Of a DNA stretch of 64,000 bases, positions 8,148 through 17,955 are shown piece by piece. The position numbers and the translations under genes are program-made. How positions within the stretch are numbered: position 1 is the stretch's first letter; each line of letters begins with the position of its first letter. Source of the DNA: Colimorpha_A sp900556615 (GTDB lineage Bacteria > Bacillota > Clostridia > Oscillospirales > CAG-272). Where the stretch lies: positions 1 to 64,000 of the forward strand of contig CAVBUH010000043.1 of the NCBI GenBank assembly GCA_963598415.1. Reading direction: 5' to 3'. Below the pieces are notes generated by a model. The model had not been told where the DNA came from. It saw only the letters and a program-made list of their open reading frames with translations, and did no database searches.

Positions 8148-8939
8148 TTGAAAAAACAGTATGCAATACTTGCGATTGGAGATATAGTCGGAACCGAATC
8201 GACCGACAAGGTTTGCCGTGCTTTAGGCGAAATAAAGAAGGAATATCATATCGATCTGACGATAGCAAACGGAGAAAACGCTGCATCGGGAAACGGACTT
8301 GATAAAAGTACGGCGGCGGTGCTTCTCAGAAGCGGAATTGATGTTATTACTTCCGGAAACCATATATGGCAAAAAAGAGAGATGCAGGAATATATCGATG
8401 AAAATCCCTATATTCTGCGTCCGGCGAATTATCCCGACGGGACTCCGGGGAAAGGATTTGTTATACATGACAGCATGGGAACAAGGGTGCTTGTAATGAA
8501 TCTGCTCGGAACCGTATATATGGAGCCGCTTGCTTCCCCTTTTGACGCTGCGGAAAAAATACTTCGCGAGAATGAAGGAAGATATGATATTTCGGTATTG
8601 GACATTCACGCAGAGGCGACCTCTGAAAAGCTGGCGCTGGCGTATTATTTTGACGGCAGGATCGATGTGATTTTCGGCACGCATACCCATGTGCAGACCT
8701 CAGACGGAAGGGTGCTTCCCGGCGGGACGGGATATATTACCGATCTCGGAATGTGCGGTGCAGTGGATTCGGTACTCGGAGTGAAAAAAGAATGTGTGAT
8801 AAAAAAATTCAGAACGCATATGCCGGTAAGATTTGAGAATCCCTCCGGAGAAACGGAGCTTGACGGGGCAGTGTTTGTGTTTGATATGCCGGAGAGAAAA
8901 ATCGCTTCGGTAAAGACGCTGAAAAAGCGTATTTACTGA
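8148..8939 (+). CDS. ymdB: YmdB family metallophosphoesterase (TIGR00282)
   Basis: 263 residues. The first strand ends in IGDIVG, followed by ANGENAASGNGL, TSGNHIWQKRE, DIHAEATSEKLA and FGTHTHVQTSDGR. These are the metal-binding Asp, Asn and His motifs of YmdB-type 2',3'-cyclic-nucleotide phosphodiesterases. In Bacillus, YmdB affects RNA turnover and developmental choice. TTG 8148 was chosen because AAAGG lies 10 bp upstream and the family normally begins right at the first strand. An ATG at 8115 in the same frame would add 11 residues but has no Shine-Dalgarno sequence. The gene has its own promoter and is followed by another promoter for lon. Confidence 0.9.
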   Translation: MKKQYAILAIGDIVGTESTDKVCRALGEIKKEYHIDLTIANGENAASGNGLDKSTAAVLLRSGIDVITSGNHIWQKREMQEYIDENPYILRPANYPDGTPGKGFVIHDSMGTRVLVMNLLGTVYMEPLASPFDAAEKILRENEGRYDISVLDIHAEATSEKLALAYYFDGRIDVIFGTHTHVQTSDGRVLPGGTGYITDLGMCGAVDSVLGVKKECVIKKFRTHMPVRFENPSGETELDGAVFVFDMPERKIASVKTLKKRIY

Positions 8940-8979
8940 TGCTTTTCTTGCGGTTTAACAGTATTTTTAATATTTGTAA

Positions 8980-9008
8980 TTGATTATTTCAATATTATAT
9001 GTTACAAT
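8980..9008 (+). promoter_or_regulatory. Sigma-A type promoter for lon
   Basis: TTGATT (8980-8985), a 17-bp spacer, then TACAAT (9003-9008), about 125 bp before the lon start. I see no CtsR or HrcA-type operator nearby. Confidence 0.65.
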
Positions 9009-9133
9009 AATAAAAGTCGGAGAAGGATCGGGATAAAATATCTTCCGGGAATCGTTTCTTGGTTTAAAAGCGGTATCATCGTATGCTTTTACGGAAATCT
9101 TTATCGCTTCTCCCTGAAAGGAAAATTATATTT

Positions 9134-11470
9134 ATGTCGAGATATATAGAAAAGGCGGAGAAAAGCCGCCTTCCGGCAGTGGTACTCCGCGGAATGATTG
9201 CGTTTCCGTCGATACCGGTGAGCTTTGAATTGTCAGACGAGGAGACGGCTGACGCCTGCCTTGAAGCAGAACGAGGAAACGGGCTTATTTTTATCGTTTC
9301 GAAAAAAGATCTTTCTGCGGAGGAGATTGCTGTTGATAACCTTTACACCGTCGGAACCGCAGCAAAAATAAAGCAGACGGTTAAGCTTCCGGAAGGAAAT
9401 CTTAAGGTGTTCGCGACAGGTTATTGCCGCGCTTCCGTGGAGGAGTATGTCTTTGAGGACGGAAAACTGTATGCTGAGCTTATTTGTAAAACGCTCCGGC
9501 TTGAGGATGACGGAGGCGTTAAGGGCGAGGCGCTTGTCTCCGAGATGAGAAATACCTTTGATTCCTTCTCCTCCTTTCTTCCCAAGGTTTCAAATGAACT
9601 TGTTACCGCTGTGAGGGCGATACAAAATCCCGGACTGCTTGCTGACTTTATCGCCTGCAACGTGCTTATGAATTATGTGGACAAACAGCTTGTTCTGGAG
9701 GAATTCGATCCTCTTCGGCGCGCCGAACTGGTTTCCGTGCTTATGGAACGGGAATCGGAGGTGCTTCGCACTGAAATGAAAATACATAAAAAGGTGCGCG
9801 CTCAGCTCGATGCCAATCAGCGCGAGTATTATCTGAAGGAGCAGCTTAAGGCGATAAAAGAGGAGCTTGGTGAAAACGACGAGGAGGACGATGAGGAAAT
9901 TGTCGAGTATAACTCCAAAATCGCAAAGGCAAAACTCCCTGATGAGGTGCGTGAGAAGCTGTTCAAGGAGGTAAAAAAACTTGCCAAAACTCCCTATGCC
10001 TCTGCCGAGAGCAGCGTGATGAGAAATTACCTTGATCTTTGTCTCGAACTGCCGTGGGGAGTGAAGTCAAAGGACAGAATCGACGTCTCCGCGGCGAAAA
10101 AAATACTTGACGAGGATCATGACGGTCTTGATAAAGTCAAGGCGCGTATTCTTGAATTTATCGCCGTGAAGCAGCTGAATCCTGAACTTAAAAACCAGAT
10201 ACTGTGTCTTGTCGGACCTCCCGGAACCGGAAAAACCTCGATTGCCGCTTCGATTGCCCGTGCACTGAAAAGAAAATATGTCAGAGTTTCTCTTGGCGGC
10301 GTAAGAGATGAGGCAGATATAAGGGGACACAGAAAAACCTATATTGCCGCAATGCCGGGACGTATTGTGAACGCAATCAATCAGGCGGGAACGGTAAATC
10401 CTGTTATTCTTCTTGATGAAATTGATAAACTGACAAGAGACGCGCACGGGGATCCCGCTTCTGCATTACTGGAGGTTCTTGACGCCGAACAGAATAAGGC
10501 GTTCCGCGATCATTTTGTGGAGCTTCCGATCGATCTTTCCGACTGTCTGTTTATTGCAACGGCGAATGATATGGAAAATATTCCGCGTCCGCTTGCCGAC
10601 CGTATGGAGATTATAGAGCTTAAAATCTATACGCGCCATGAAAAGCTGGCAATAGCGAAGGATCATCTGATTCCCAAGCAGCTCAAACGGCACGGTCTGA
10701 ATAAACGTATGCTGAGAATCAAGGATGACGCGGTGCTTGAAATTATTGACTATTATACAAGAGAAGCGGGAGTGCGGAATCTTGAAAGAGAGCTTGCCTC
10801 ACTCTGCCGCAAGGCGGCGAAGCAGATCGTCGAAAGCGGAGAAAAATCGATTACTGTCAATGCAGAGAAAGTTAAGGACTATCTTGGGGTGAGAAAGCTG
10901 ATCCCCGATAGGATTTACGGTGACGATGAGATAGGTGTGGTAAACGGTCTTGCCTATACCGAGGTAGGAGGCGATCTTCTTCGCGTTGAAGCTGCTGCAA
11001 TGCCGGGAAACGGAAAAGTCGAACTGACAGGCTCTTTGGGAGATGTAATGAAGGAATCCGCAAAAGCGGCGATTACCTATATCCGCTCTCATTCCGCGGA
11101 GCTTGGGGTGGATTCTGATTTTTATAAAACTAAGGATATACATATTCATGTGCCGGAGGGTGCAGTGCCGAAAGACGGTCCGTCTGCCGGCGTTACGATT
11201 GTTACGGCTCTTGCAAGCGAGCTTTCCGGTAAGCCTGTGAGAAAAGATATTGCGATGACCGGAGAAGTTACGCTGCGCGGACGCGTTCTTGCTATCGGCG
11301 GACTTAAGGAAAAAACGATGGCGGCATATAAAGCGGGTGTCCATGCAGTATGTATTCCGAGCGAGAACGAGAGAGACCTCTCCGAAATCGATCCGCTTGT
11401 CCGTGAAAAATTGGAATTTATTCCTTGCTCAAGTGTTGAACAGGTGCTGAACGCGGCAATAATCAAATAA
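9134..11470 (+). CDS. lon: ATP-dependent Lon protease
   Basis: 778 residues. An N-terminal LON substrate-binding domain (LPAVVLRGMIAFP) is followed by a helical segment with an acidic coiled region. The AAA+ module has Walker A GPPGTGKT at about 361-368 and Walker B VILLDEIDK. The C-terminal peptidase has the Ser-Lys dyad: S684 in DGPSAG and K727 in IGGLKEK. It degrades misfolded and regulatory proteins in the cytoplasm. ATG 9134 was preferred over the upstream ATG 9083 because GAAAGGA lies 11 bp before it. It leads a tight run with engB (10 bp gap), an order seen in many Firmicutes. Confidence 0.97.
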   Translation: MSRYIEKAEKSRLPAVVLRGMIAFPSIPVSFELSDEETADACLEAERGNGLIFIVSKKDLSAEEIAVDNLYTVGTAAKIKQTVKLPEGNLKVFATGYCRASVEEYVFEDGKLYAELICKTLRLEDDGGVKGEALVSEMRNTFDSFSSFLPKVSNELVTAVRAIQNPGLLADFIACNVLMNYVDKQLVLEEFDPLRRAELVSVLMERESEVLRTEMKIHKKVRAQLDANQREYYLKEQLKAIKEELGENDEEDDEEIVEYNSKIAKAKLPDEVREKLFKEVKKLAKTPYASAESSVMRNYLDLCLELPWGVKSKDRIDVSAAKKILDEDHDGLDKVKARILEFIAVKQLNPELKNQILCLVGPPGTGKTSIAASIARALKRKYVRVSLGGVRDEADIRGHRKTYIAAMPGRIVNAINQAGTVNPVILLDEIDKLTRDAHGDPASALLEVLDAEQNKAFRDHFVELPIDLSDCLFIATANDMENIPRPLADRMEIIELKIYTRHEKLAIAKDHLIPKQLKRHGLNKRMLRIKDDAVLEIIDYYTREAGVRNLERELASLCRKAAKQIVESGEKSITVNAEKVKDYLGVRKLIPDRIYGDDEIGVVNGLAYTEVGGDLLRVEAAAMPGNGKVELTGSLGDVMKESAKAAITYIRSHSAELGVDSDFYKTKDIHIHVPEGAVPKDGPSAGVTIVTALASELSGKPVRKDIAMTGEVTLRGRVLAIGGLKEKTMAAYKAGVHAVCIPSENERDLSEIDPLVREKLEFIPCSSVEQVLNAAIIK

Positions 11471-11479
11471 GGAACGAAA

Positions 11480-12058
11480 ATGAAAATCAATATACAGAAT
11501 ACCGGTCTTGCCGTTACGGCGGGACTCGTCGCGCAGTTTCCCGACGGGAGAAAACCGCAGGTGGTATTTTCAGGCCGCTCTAATGTTGGAAAAAGCTCTC
11601 TCATCAATACCCTGCTGAATCGAAAATCGCTTGCGAGAGTGAGTTCTGCCCCCGGAAAGACGATCACCGTAAACTTTTATGATGTTGACGGGAAGCTGTT
11701 TTTTGTAGATATCCCGGGGTATGGATATGCCAAACGGGCTCCACAGGACAAAAAGCGTTGGTCGGAGCTTACCGACAGGTTTCTTCATTCGGCGTGTGAG
11801 AGGAGACTTGTGCTTCAGCTGATCGACATGAAAGCGGGACCGACGGAAGATGATTTTATGATGCTCGACTGGCTTGACGCATCAGGATTTCCGTTTATTA
11901 TTGTTGCCACAAAGGCGGATAAATTGAACAAAACCGACTTTAACCTTGCTCTTTCCGAGCTTGATAAGCTCGGAGCGCCGGTGATACCGTTCTCGTCATT
12001 GACCAAAGCCGGACGGGATGACGTCTGGGAAAAAATTTATGAGTTTATCGAGCGTTAA
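11480..12058 (+). CDS. engB: Ribosome biogenesis GTP-binding protein EngB/YsxC
   Basis: A 192-residue TRAFAC GTPase with G1 GRSNVGKSSLIN, switch I with T around TITVN, G3 DIPGYG and G4 ATKADK. It assists maturation of the large ribosomal subunit. An AAGGAA site precedes the ATG. The adjacency to lon is conserved in Bacillota. Confidence 0.95.
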   Translation: MKINIQNTGLAVTAGLVAQFPDGRKPQVVFSGRSNVGKSSLINTLLNRKSLARVSSAPGKTITVNFYDVDGKLFFVDIPGYGYAKRAPQDKKRWSELTDRFLHSACERRLVLQLIDMKAGPTEDDFMMLDWLDASGFPFIIVATKADKLNKTDFNLALSELDKLGAPVIPFSSLTKAGRDDVWEKIYEFIER

Positions 12059-12081
12059 TCGCAGATTTCGGAGAAATGCAG

Positions 12082-12795
12082 ATGATTTTTGATATTCTGA
12101 GAGGAAATTTTACCAAGTGGGATCTGATTACTCTTTTGGTATCGATTCCGATTGTTTTGATATCGCTTTCCTTCCATGAGTTTGCTCACGGATGGATGGC
12201 GGACCGGCTGGGAGACAAAACGGCTCGCTGGAACGGACGTCTTACGATGAATCCTTTGCGGCATCTTGATCCTATCGGTGCTTTTTCCATGCTGTTTTTC
12301 GGAATCGGATGGGCGAAGCCTGTGCCGGTCAATCCGAGAAATTTTAAAAATCCCAAGAAGGGAATGGCGCTTACCGGTCTTGCCGGACCGGTGTCGAATC
12401 TGCTTCTGTCCTTTATCGGTATTCTTTGCTATCGGATATTAAATGCTGTAACGGCTTTAAATATTCTGCTTAAAGGCGGCAGTATTTATTATTATTCGAA
12501 TGCTTCCTTTTCCTTTTTTGATATTCTTGCTATATTCTTTATTATGTTTTCAACGATGAATGCTTACCTCGCCGTTTTCAATCTGATACCGGTGCCTCCG
12601 TTTGACGGCTCAAGAATATTCTACTTTATTCTTCCCGATAAGTGGTATTTCTCGGTGATGAAATATGAAAGAGTAATGATGGTGATTATGCTGGCGCTGC
12701 TTTTTACCGGGGTTTTAAGTCCTGTGCTTTCGGCGGTGTCGGGAGCGTTTCTTTCTGCTTTTGACTTTATAATAGGATTGGTTCCGTTTCTATGA
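12082..12795 (+). CDS. Site-2 protease family (M50) membrane metalloprotease
   Basis: 237 residues with about five membrane segments. The zinc motif HEFAHGWMADRLGD (HExxH) lies near residue 33, and the third-ligand region is NLIPVPPFDGSRI, the PPxDG variant of the NPDG motif found in this family. These intramembrane proteases cleave membrane-bound regulators, and sporulation relatives cleave pro-sigma factors. ATG 12082 is preferred over 12076 because GGAG then sits 8 bp upstream. Its last codons overlap the scpA start (ATGA), indicating translational coupling. Confidence 0.9.
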   Translation: MIFDILRGNFTKWDLITLLVSIPIVLISLSFHEFAHGWMADRLGDKTARWNGRLTMNPLRHLDPIGAFSMLFFGIGWAKPVPVNPRNFKNPKKGMALTGLAGPVSNLLLSFIGILCYRILNAVTALNILLKGGSIYYYSNASFSFFDILAIFFIMFSTMNAYLAVFNLIPVPPFDGSRIFYFILPDKWYFSVMKYERVMMVIMLALLFTGVLSPVLSAVSGAFLSAFDFIIGLVPFL

Positions 12796-13544
12796 GTGAG
12801 CTTAGCTTTAAGCTTGAGGTCTTTGAGGGACCGCTTGATCTTCTTCTTTCGCTTATTGCAAAGAATAAGGTGGATATATACGATATTCCGATCGCGCTGA
12901 TACTCGATCAGTATATGGATTATATCGAAAAGATGCGGCTTATGGATATGGAGGTCGCAGGTGAATTTATCGTTATGGCGGCGGATCTGATGCTGATCAA
13001 AAGCCGTATGCTGCTTCCCAAACCGGAATCTGTATCGGAAGAGGAGGAGGATCCGAGGGCAAAGCTTGCCCGCGCTCTGATCGAATATAAAAGGGCCAAG
13101 GAGGCGGCTTCCTTTCTTTCGGATCAATACAGTGTCTATGCAGGACGAATAGCAAAGGAACCAGAGGTCATTGATACGCGTTCGGATTTGCCGGAGCATA
13201 TCGATATTGAACTTCTTGAAAAGGCGCTTCAGCGGGTTTTAAATAAAAACAGCCGGTTGCCGGATCTGGCAAGGGAATCCGAGCTTGCGATACAGAGACT
13301 TCTCTCTGCTAAAATTGTGCCGGTTTCAGCGAAAATTTTCACGGTGATGCGGCTTTTGCGAAAAAACATCAGCATGAATTTTGAGGATATTTTGCTTACG
13401 GCGCATTCCCGCTCAGAGTTGATTGCGATTTTCTCGGCAACGCTTGAGCTTCTCAAGGTTCAGCGCGTTACAATGGAAAATCAGGAAGAAGATGTTGTTT
13501 TGACGATCAATCTCAGACACTTAAGAGAGGGACTTGCAGTATGA
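12792..13544 (+). CDS. scpA: Segregation and condensation protein A
   Basis: 250 residues, the usual length for the kleisin subunit of the bacterial SMC complex. The N-terminal signature KLEVFEGPLDLLLSLIAKNK and a C-terminal winged-helix region are clear. ScpA bridges the Smc head domains and, with ScpB, compacts and segregates the chromosome. It overlaps both the upstream peptidase gene and scpB by 4 bp. Confidence 0.97.
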   Translation: MSELSFKLEVFEGPLDLLLSLIAKNKVDIYDIPIALILDQYMDYIEKMRLMDMEVAGEFIVMAADLMLIKSRMLLPKPESVSEEEEDPRAKLARALIEYKRAKEAASFLSDQYSVYAGRIAKEPEVIDTRSDLPEHIDIELLEKALQRVLNKNSRLPDLARESELAIQRLLSAKIVPVSAKIFTVMRLLRKNISMNFEDILLTAHSRSELIAIFSATLELLKVQRVTMENQEEDVVLTINLRHLREGLAV

Positions 13545-14200
13545 AAAACGAGGAACTGATACCGGTTATCGAAGCCGTGCTCTTTGCAGCCGGATTTCCG
13601 GTAAAATATGAGCGTATGGAGGAGGTGCTCGGCATCTCTCACGATGAACTTACGGAATTGCTTTCCTCTAAGGCTTTTGAATATAAAAACAGAGGGATCA
13701 GGCTGGTTATGTTTTCCGATTCCTGCCAGCTTTGCACGAATGAGAATTATGAAAAACAGGTAAAGGCAGTGCTCGGAATGAGAAGCGGCGGAGCGCTTTC
13801 CAATTCCGCGCTGGAGGTTCTTGCGATAATTGCCTATAATCAACCGGTTACCAAGGCGTTTATAGAGCAGGTAAGAGGTGTTGACAGTTCCTACGCCGTG
13901 ACGACGCTGGGGGAAAAACAGCTAATAGAGGTTACCGGGAGACTTGATGTTCCGGGGAAACCCAATCTTTACGGTACGACGGATACTTTCTTGCGGTGTT
14001 TCGGACTTGCCTCTCTTGAGGAATTGCCCAAGAATGAGGTGCTTGATGTGGTTTCGGGAGAGGCGTCACAGGAAAATACCGAGGCTGACAGTGAAAACAG
14101 TAGTGTAGGCAGTGACGCTTCCCAAAACTCGGAGATGTCGGATTCCGAGGGCGCTTTTGTTGATATGAGTACGCTTTCCGAAACGGCAATGGATTCTTGA
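13541..14200 (+). CDS. scpB: Segregation and condensation protein B
   Basis: 219 residues with two winged-helix domains. The hallmark ALEVLAIIAYNQPVTKAFIE is followed by VRGVDS and GRLDVPGKPNLYGTT. It dimerises and regulates the Smc-ScpA ring. The last 50 or so residues are a Ser- and Glu-rich low-complexity tail beyond the conserved core. It starts within the scpA stop (ATGA). Confidence 0.96.
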   Translation: MKNEELIPVIEAVLFAAGFPVKYERMEEVLGISHDELTELLSSKAFEYKNRGIRLVMFSDSCQLCTNENYEKQVKAVLGMRSGGALSNSALEVLAIIAYNQPVTKAFIEQVRGVDSSYAVTTLGEKQLIEVTGRLDVPGKPNLYGTTDTFLRCFGLASLEELPKNEVLDVVSGEASQENTEADSENSSVGSDASQNSEMSDSEGAFVDMSTLSETAMDS

Positions 14201-14290
14201 AACCGGTTTGCCTGATGCGGTGCAGTCGCCGTTGGAGCATAAAAGACAGAGGACGGCGGCGGAAGGGAATTTTTTACCGGAGGTGAGAAA

Positions 14291-15103
14291 GTGAAGATAC
14301 TTTTGATTATTCTTGCGATTCTATCTTTTTTTGTTCTGATTGCTTTTATCAGACCAACAGTTAGAATACGGGTGGAAAACGAGCTTTCGGCGGTTTTAAG
14401 AATTCTGTTTTTTAACTTCAAACTTTTTCCCAAAAAAGAGAAAAAAATGAAGCTGAAAAGCTTTAGAATAAAAAATTTCCGTAAAATGAGAATCAACGAA
14501 GAGAAAAAGCTGATTGCCAAGCAGAAAAAGAAAGCGGCAAAAGCGCAGAAAAAAACGGAAAAAGAGAAGGAAGCCGAAAAGGAAACAGCGAAAGAAAGTC
14601 GTTCGCTCAGGGAGAATATCGAGTTTGTGCTTGAGCTTGTAAAATATGTTTTGGTAAGAGCGCTTTTCAAATTCGGAAAATATCTCAGGATAGAGATAAG
14701 GCAGATCGATATTACGGTTGCGGGTGAAGATCCTGCGAAGACGGCGATAACCTTCGGAACGGTTGTTCAGGCGGTATCCTATATAAAGGAGCTTGCCGAT
14801 CAGACTCTGAATATGAGATATCCAAGGGGCAGAGAGGAATACATCTCGGTAAGGGTAGATTATCTTTCGAATAAGCCGATTGTCATGCTTGATATTTCTT
14901 TCGGCATCAGAATATGGCAGATTATCGCTGTCGGAATAACTGCGCTTAAGGGGTATATTTTCGATGTCGGAAAGCATGACGGGAAAAAGACCGGAAAGGA
15001 ACAGGATGAATCCGGGTCTGATCAAAAAAACAGTGACACAGACAAAAAAACAAATAAATCTGATAGAAAAAAAGAACCCGTGAAGGCGGGAACGGAGGTT
15101 TAA
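14291..15103 (+). CDS. DUF2953 family membrane-associated protein
   Basis: 270 residues from GTG 14291 behind GGAGGTG. One N-terminal membrane segment (residues 3-20) is followed by a long Lys- and Glu-rich charged helix (about 50-110). A C-terminal conserved region contains DITVAGEDPAKTAITFGTV, matching DUF2953. The end is a highly charged Lys/Asp/Ser tail. Function is unknown. Genes of this family often sit beside gerW/ytfJ in Clostridia, as here (2 bp gap), so a link to spore formation is likely but unproven. Confidence 0.82.
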   Translation: MKILLIILAILSFFVLIAFIRPTVRIRVENELSAVLRILFFNFKLFPKKEKKMKLKSFRIKNFRKMRINEEKKLIAKQKKKAAKAQKKTEKEKEAEKETAKESRSLRENIEFVLELVKYVLVRALFKFGKYLRIEIRQIDITVAGEDPAKTAITFGTVVQAVSYIKELADQTLNMRYPRGREEYISVRVDYLSNKPIVMLDISFGIRIWQIIAVGITALKGYIFDVGKHDGKKTGKEQDESGSDQKNSDTDKKTNKSDRKKEPVKAGTEV

Positions 15104-15105
15104 AA

Positions 15106-15615
15106 ATGGCGGACAATAAACTCAGTGAAATGATTAGCTCTTCTCTTGAAAGCATCCGCACGATTGCGGATTCAAGTACGGTAATCGGAGATCCGATACC
15201 CACAAATAACGAAACGGTAATCATTCCGGTATCTAAAATATCGCTCGGATTTGCTTCCGGCGGGCTTGACTATGTTCCGAAAAACGGAGATAAGAAAGAG
15301 CAGTCTGTTCAGAACGCAAAGCTTCCGGTGAAAAGCACGTCCCCCTGTTTTGGCGGAGGCGGGGGAACCGGTATTTCGGTTACGCCGGTATGTTTTCTGG
15401 TAGTCAATAAAGAGGGAAATGTTTCTATGCTGAATATCAACAGTCCCGCGTCGGTTCCGCCGGCTGTCGGAGTAGTGGATTCGGTGTCGTCCTTTGCAGA
15501 AAAGGTTCCGGATATTGTTGAACGCTTCAAAAATATGTTTGCGAAGAAAAAAACCGAAAGCGGCCTTGACGATGAAAAGCTCGCAGAGGAAATTGAAGCG
15601 CTGAAGACGGAGTGA
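15106..15615 (+). CDS. gerW: GerW (YtfJ) family sporulation protein
   Basis: 169 residues. The conserved core includes TVIGDPI, TVIIPVSKISLGFASGG, the glycine-rich GGGGGTGISVTPVCFLVV and a short C-terminal amphipathic tail. GerW/YtfJ is made in the forespore and is needed for normal germination in B. subtilis. GGAGGT precedes the ATG. It is coupled to the DUF2953 gene. Confidence 0.92.
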   Translation: MADNKLSEMISSSLESIRTIADSSTVIGDPIPTNNETVIIPVSKISLGFASGGLDYVPKNGDKKEQSVQNAKLPVKSTSPCFGGGGGTGISVTPVCFLVVNKEGNVSMLNINSPASVPPAVGVVDSVSSFAEKVPDIVERFKNMFAKKKTESGLDDEKLAEEIEALKTE

Positions 15616-15750
15616 GTTTTCTGCCGCTCAAGGCGTTTTCATATCTTATCGGAGCAGCGGTAAAATATTTGATACGGTCGGCGCGACGTCCTGCATAGCC
15701 CTTGTTTTTTGCTCATATACTGTTATGAGAGGAAAAACGGAGGAATTGCT

Positions 15751-16902
15751 ATGAAAAAAATCAGAAAATTATCGAGTCTTTTTATAAGGCAATTTGCAGT
15801 AGTGCTGCTTATATCGGTATTATTGAGTGTAGCGGCAACGGGCGCACCCCCGAGCGGTATCTCGGTCTCGGCATCGTCGGCGGTACTTATGGATGCTTCC
15901 AGCGGAAATGTGCTCTATGAGAAGGATGCACATACCGAACGACCGATGGCAAGTACGACGAAGATTATGACGGCACTCATTGCCATAGAGGAATATGATC
16001 TAAAAAAGACGGTGACGGTATCCAAGGAAGCGGTAGGGGTGGAGGGCTCGTCGGTATATTTGTATGAAAATGAAAAGCTCACAATGGAGGAGCTTGTTTT
16101 TGCACTGATGCTGGAGAGCGCCAATGATGCGGCGACTGCAATTGCTATTGAGATTGCGGGGAGCGTAGAAGAATTCGCGGAGCTTATGAACGAAAAAGCT
16201 GAGGAATTGGGACTGGAAAACACCTCTTTTGAAAATCCTCACGGTCTTGACGGAGAGTCGCATTATACAACGGCATATGATTTGGCGAAGCTTACCGCAT
16301 ATGCTATGAAAAACGAAGCTTTTCGGGCAGTTGTATCAACCTACAAGACGGTTATCCCGATGAATAACGGAGAAGGCTCCCGTCTGCTGATTAATCACAA
16401 TCGTCTTTTGAAATCGTATGAAGGTACCATCGGAGTAAAAACCGGATATACGAAAAAGAGCGGCAGATGTCTTGTTACGGCGGCGGAGAAAGACGGTGTT
16501 ATGCTCATTGCGGTGACGCTCAGCGCGCCGGACGATTGGAACGATCACAGAAATATGCTCGATTACGGTTTTTCACGGATAGAACGTCTTGAACTTGTAG
16601 ACGAGAACGGAATAACCGGACTTGCGGCGGTTGTGGGAGGTGTTTCGGACTGTGTGACTTATGCTTCGGAAGGTACGGTATATGCGGATCTTATCAAGGG
16701 AGAGCATAATATTAGGACAGTTATTGAAATGTCCCGTTTTTATTATGCACCGGTAGAGGCGGGAGAGCTTCTCGGAAGAGCGGTTTTCTATGACGGGGAT
16801 ACGGAAATAGCTTCTTGCGAAATAAGAGCCGCCGACAATGTTTCGCAAAAGCCGGTAAAGCGAACCTTTTGGGATTGGTTAAAATCTCTTTTCGGAAGAT
16901 AA
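15751..16902 (+). CDS. D-alanyl-D-alanine carboxypeptidase (S11, DacB/DacF type)
   Basis: A 383-residue penicillin-binding protein with an N-terminal signal sequence (residues 1-31). Active-site motifs are STTK (S68, K71), SAN (123-125) and KTGYTKKSG. A C-terminal beta domain follows, and the end FWDWLKSLF can form an amphipathic membrane anchor. It trims the last D-Ala from peptidoglycan stem peptides. GGAGG before ATG 15751 sets the start. The position between gerW/scpAB and rluB matches the sporulation carboxypeptidase of Bacillus and Clostridia, though spmA and spmB, which often follow, are absent. Confidence 0.93.
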   Translation: MKKIRKLSSLFIRQFAVVLLISVLLSVAATGAPPSGISVSASSAVLMDASSGNVLYEKDAHTERPMASTTKIMTALIAIEEYDLKKTVTVSKEAVGVEGSSVYLYENEKLTMEELVFALMLESANDAATAIAIEIAGSVEEFAELMNEKAEELGLENTSFENPHGLDGESHYTTAYDLAKLTAYAMKNEAFRAVVSTYKTVIPMNNGEGSRLLINHNRLLKSYEGTIGVKTGYTKKSGRCLVTAAEKDGVMLIAVTLSAPDDWNDHRNMLDYGFSRIERLELVDENGITGLAAVVGGVSDCVTYASEGTVYADLIKGEHNIRTVIEMSRFYYAPVEAGELLGRAVFYDGDTEIASCEIRAADNVSQKPVKRTFWDWLKSLFGR

Positions 16903-17220
16903 AAACGAGGTCGTATTTTGAGTGACAACTCCGTTCATAAATCCGTCGAAGCTTGTCTTTAATCACGCCGGTGTTTTTGTATTTATAAAGTGTGTTTTTT
17001 ATTGTTTGCCGGGCAAAATGCCTTTGCGGTGATAGGAGACGTTATCTGTCTGTTATATGATGTGTATAGATGAGGCAACCTTATAATCGTATAATTTAAG
17101 CTGGATTGCCCTGTTTTCTTAGGCAACGGAATGCGATTACTTCTTTCTGTGGCGGTGTAATCTGCCGCAGGGGGTTGGACGATGGGTATGTCTCTTATTG
17201 AAAATGAAAGATGAAATAAA
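16903..17220. other. Intergenic stretch between the carboxypeptidase gene and rluB
   Basis: 318 bp with no gene. I see a possible -10-like TATAAT near 17092 but no convincing -35, no clear terminator and no known repeat. spmA and spmB, common at this position in relatives, are not present even as fragments that I can recognise. Confidence 0.5.
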
Positions 17221-17955
17221 ATGGAAACAAATGAAAATGGGGTTAGAGTTCAAAAATATATAGCCGACTGCGGTCTGATGTCCCGACGCCGTGCGGAAGA
17301 GGAAATTCTTGCCGGAAGAATCAGAGTGAACGGGGAGAGGATAGAACGGGGGAGAAAGATCATTCCCGGTATAGACAAAGTCGAATATCTTGGATCACCG
17401 GTTGAAAAGCCTTCCGGTTTAAGGTTCGTTTACATAATGCTTAATAAGCCAAGAGGATATGTTACAACAATGAACGATGAGCTTGGCAGAAAGTGTGTGG
17501 CATCTCTTGTAAAAGATGTGGGCTGCCGGGTATATCCCTGCGGAAGGCTTGATCTTGATTCGGAGGGACTTTTGATTCTGACAAATGACGGCGAGCTTGC
17601 CAACAAGCTGATGCACCCAAGTCATCATATTCCCAAGCTGTATACGGTAAAACTGAAGGGGAAGATTACTGAGAAGCAGCTTTATACACTGAACGCCCCT
17701 ATGACAATTGACGGTTATGATCTGCAGCCCGCGGTTGTGAAGATACTGTCGATGAAAGATGAGGAAACACTGCTTGGTGTAACTCTTTTTGAGGGGAGAA
17801 ACCGACAGATCAGGAAAATGTGCGAGGCTGCCGGGCTTGAGGTGCTTAATCTTAAACGTACGGCGATAGGAACTATTACGCTTGGAAACCTTAAGCTCGG
17901 AACATGGAGACATCTTTCAAGAGCACAGGTTGAATATTTGAAGAATTATAAATAA
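17221..17955 (+). CDS. rluB: 23S rRNA pseudouridine synthase, RluB/RsuA family
   Basis: 244 residues. An N-terminal S4 RNA-binding domain (VQKYIADCGLMSRRRAEEEI) is followed by the catalytic motif GRLDLDSEGLLILTNDG with the active Asp, and by FEGRNRQIRKM. It modifies a uridine in ribosomal RNA. The ribosome binding site is weak. Its stop codon lies just inside the left arm of an inverted-repeat element that fills the next 540 bp. Confidence 0.94.
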   Translation: METNENGVRVQKYIADCGLMSRRRAEEEILAGRIRVNGERIERGRKIIPGIDKVEYLGSPVEKPSGLRFVYIMLNKPRGYVTTMNDELGRKCVASLVKDVGCRVYPCGRLDLDSEGLLILTNDGELANKLMHPSHHIPKLYTVKLKGKITEKQLYTLNAPMTIDGYDLQPAVVKILSMKDEETLLGVTLFEGRNRQIRKMCEAAGLEVLNLKRTAIGTITLGNLKLGTWRHLSRAQVEYLKNYK

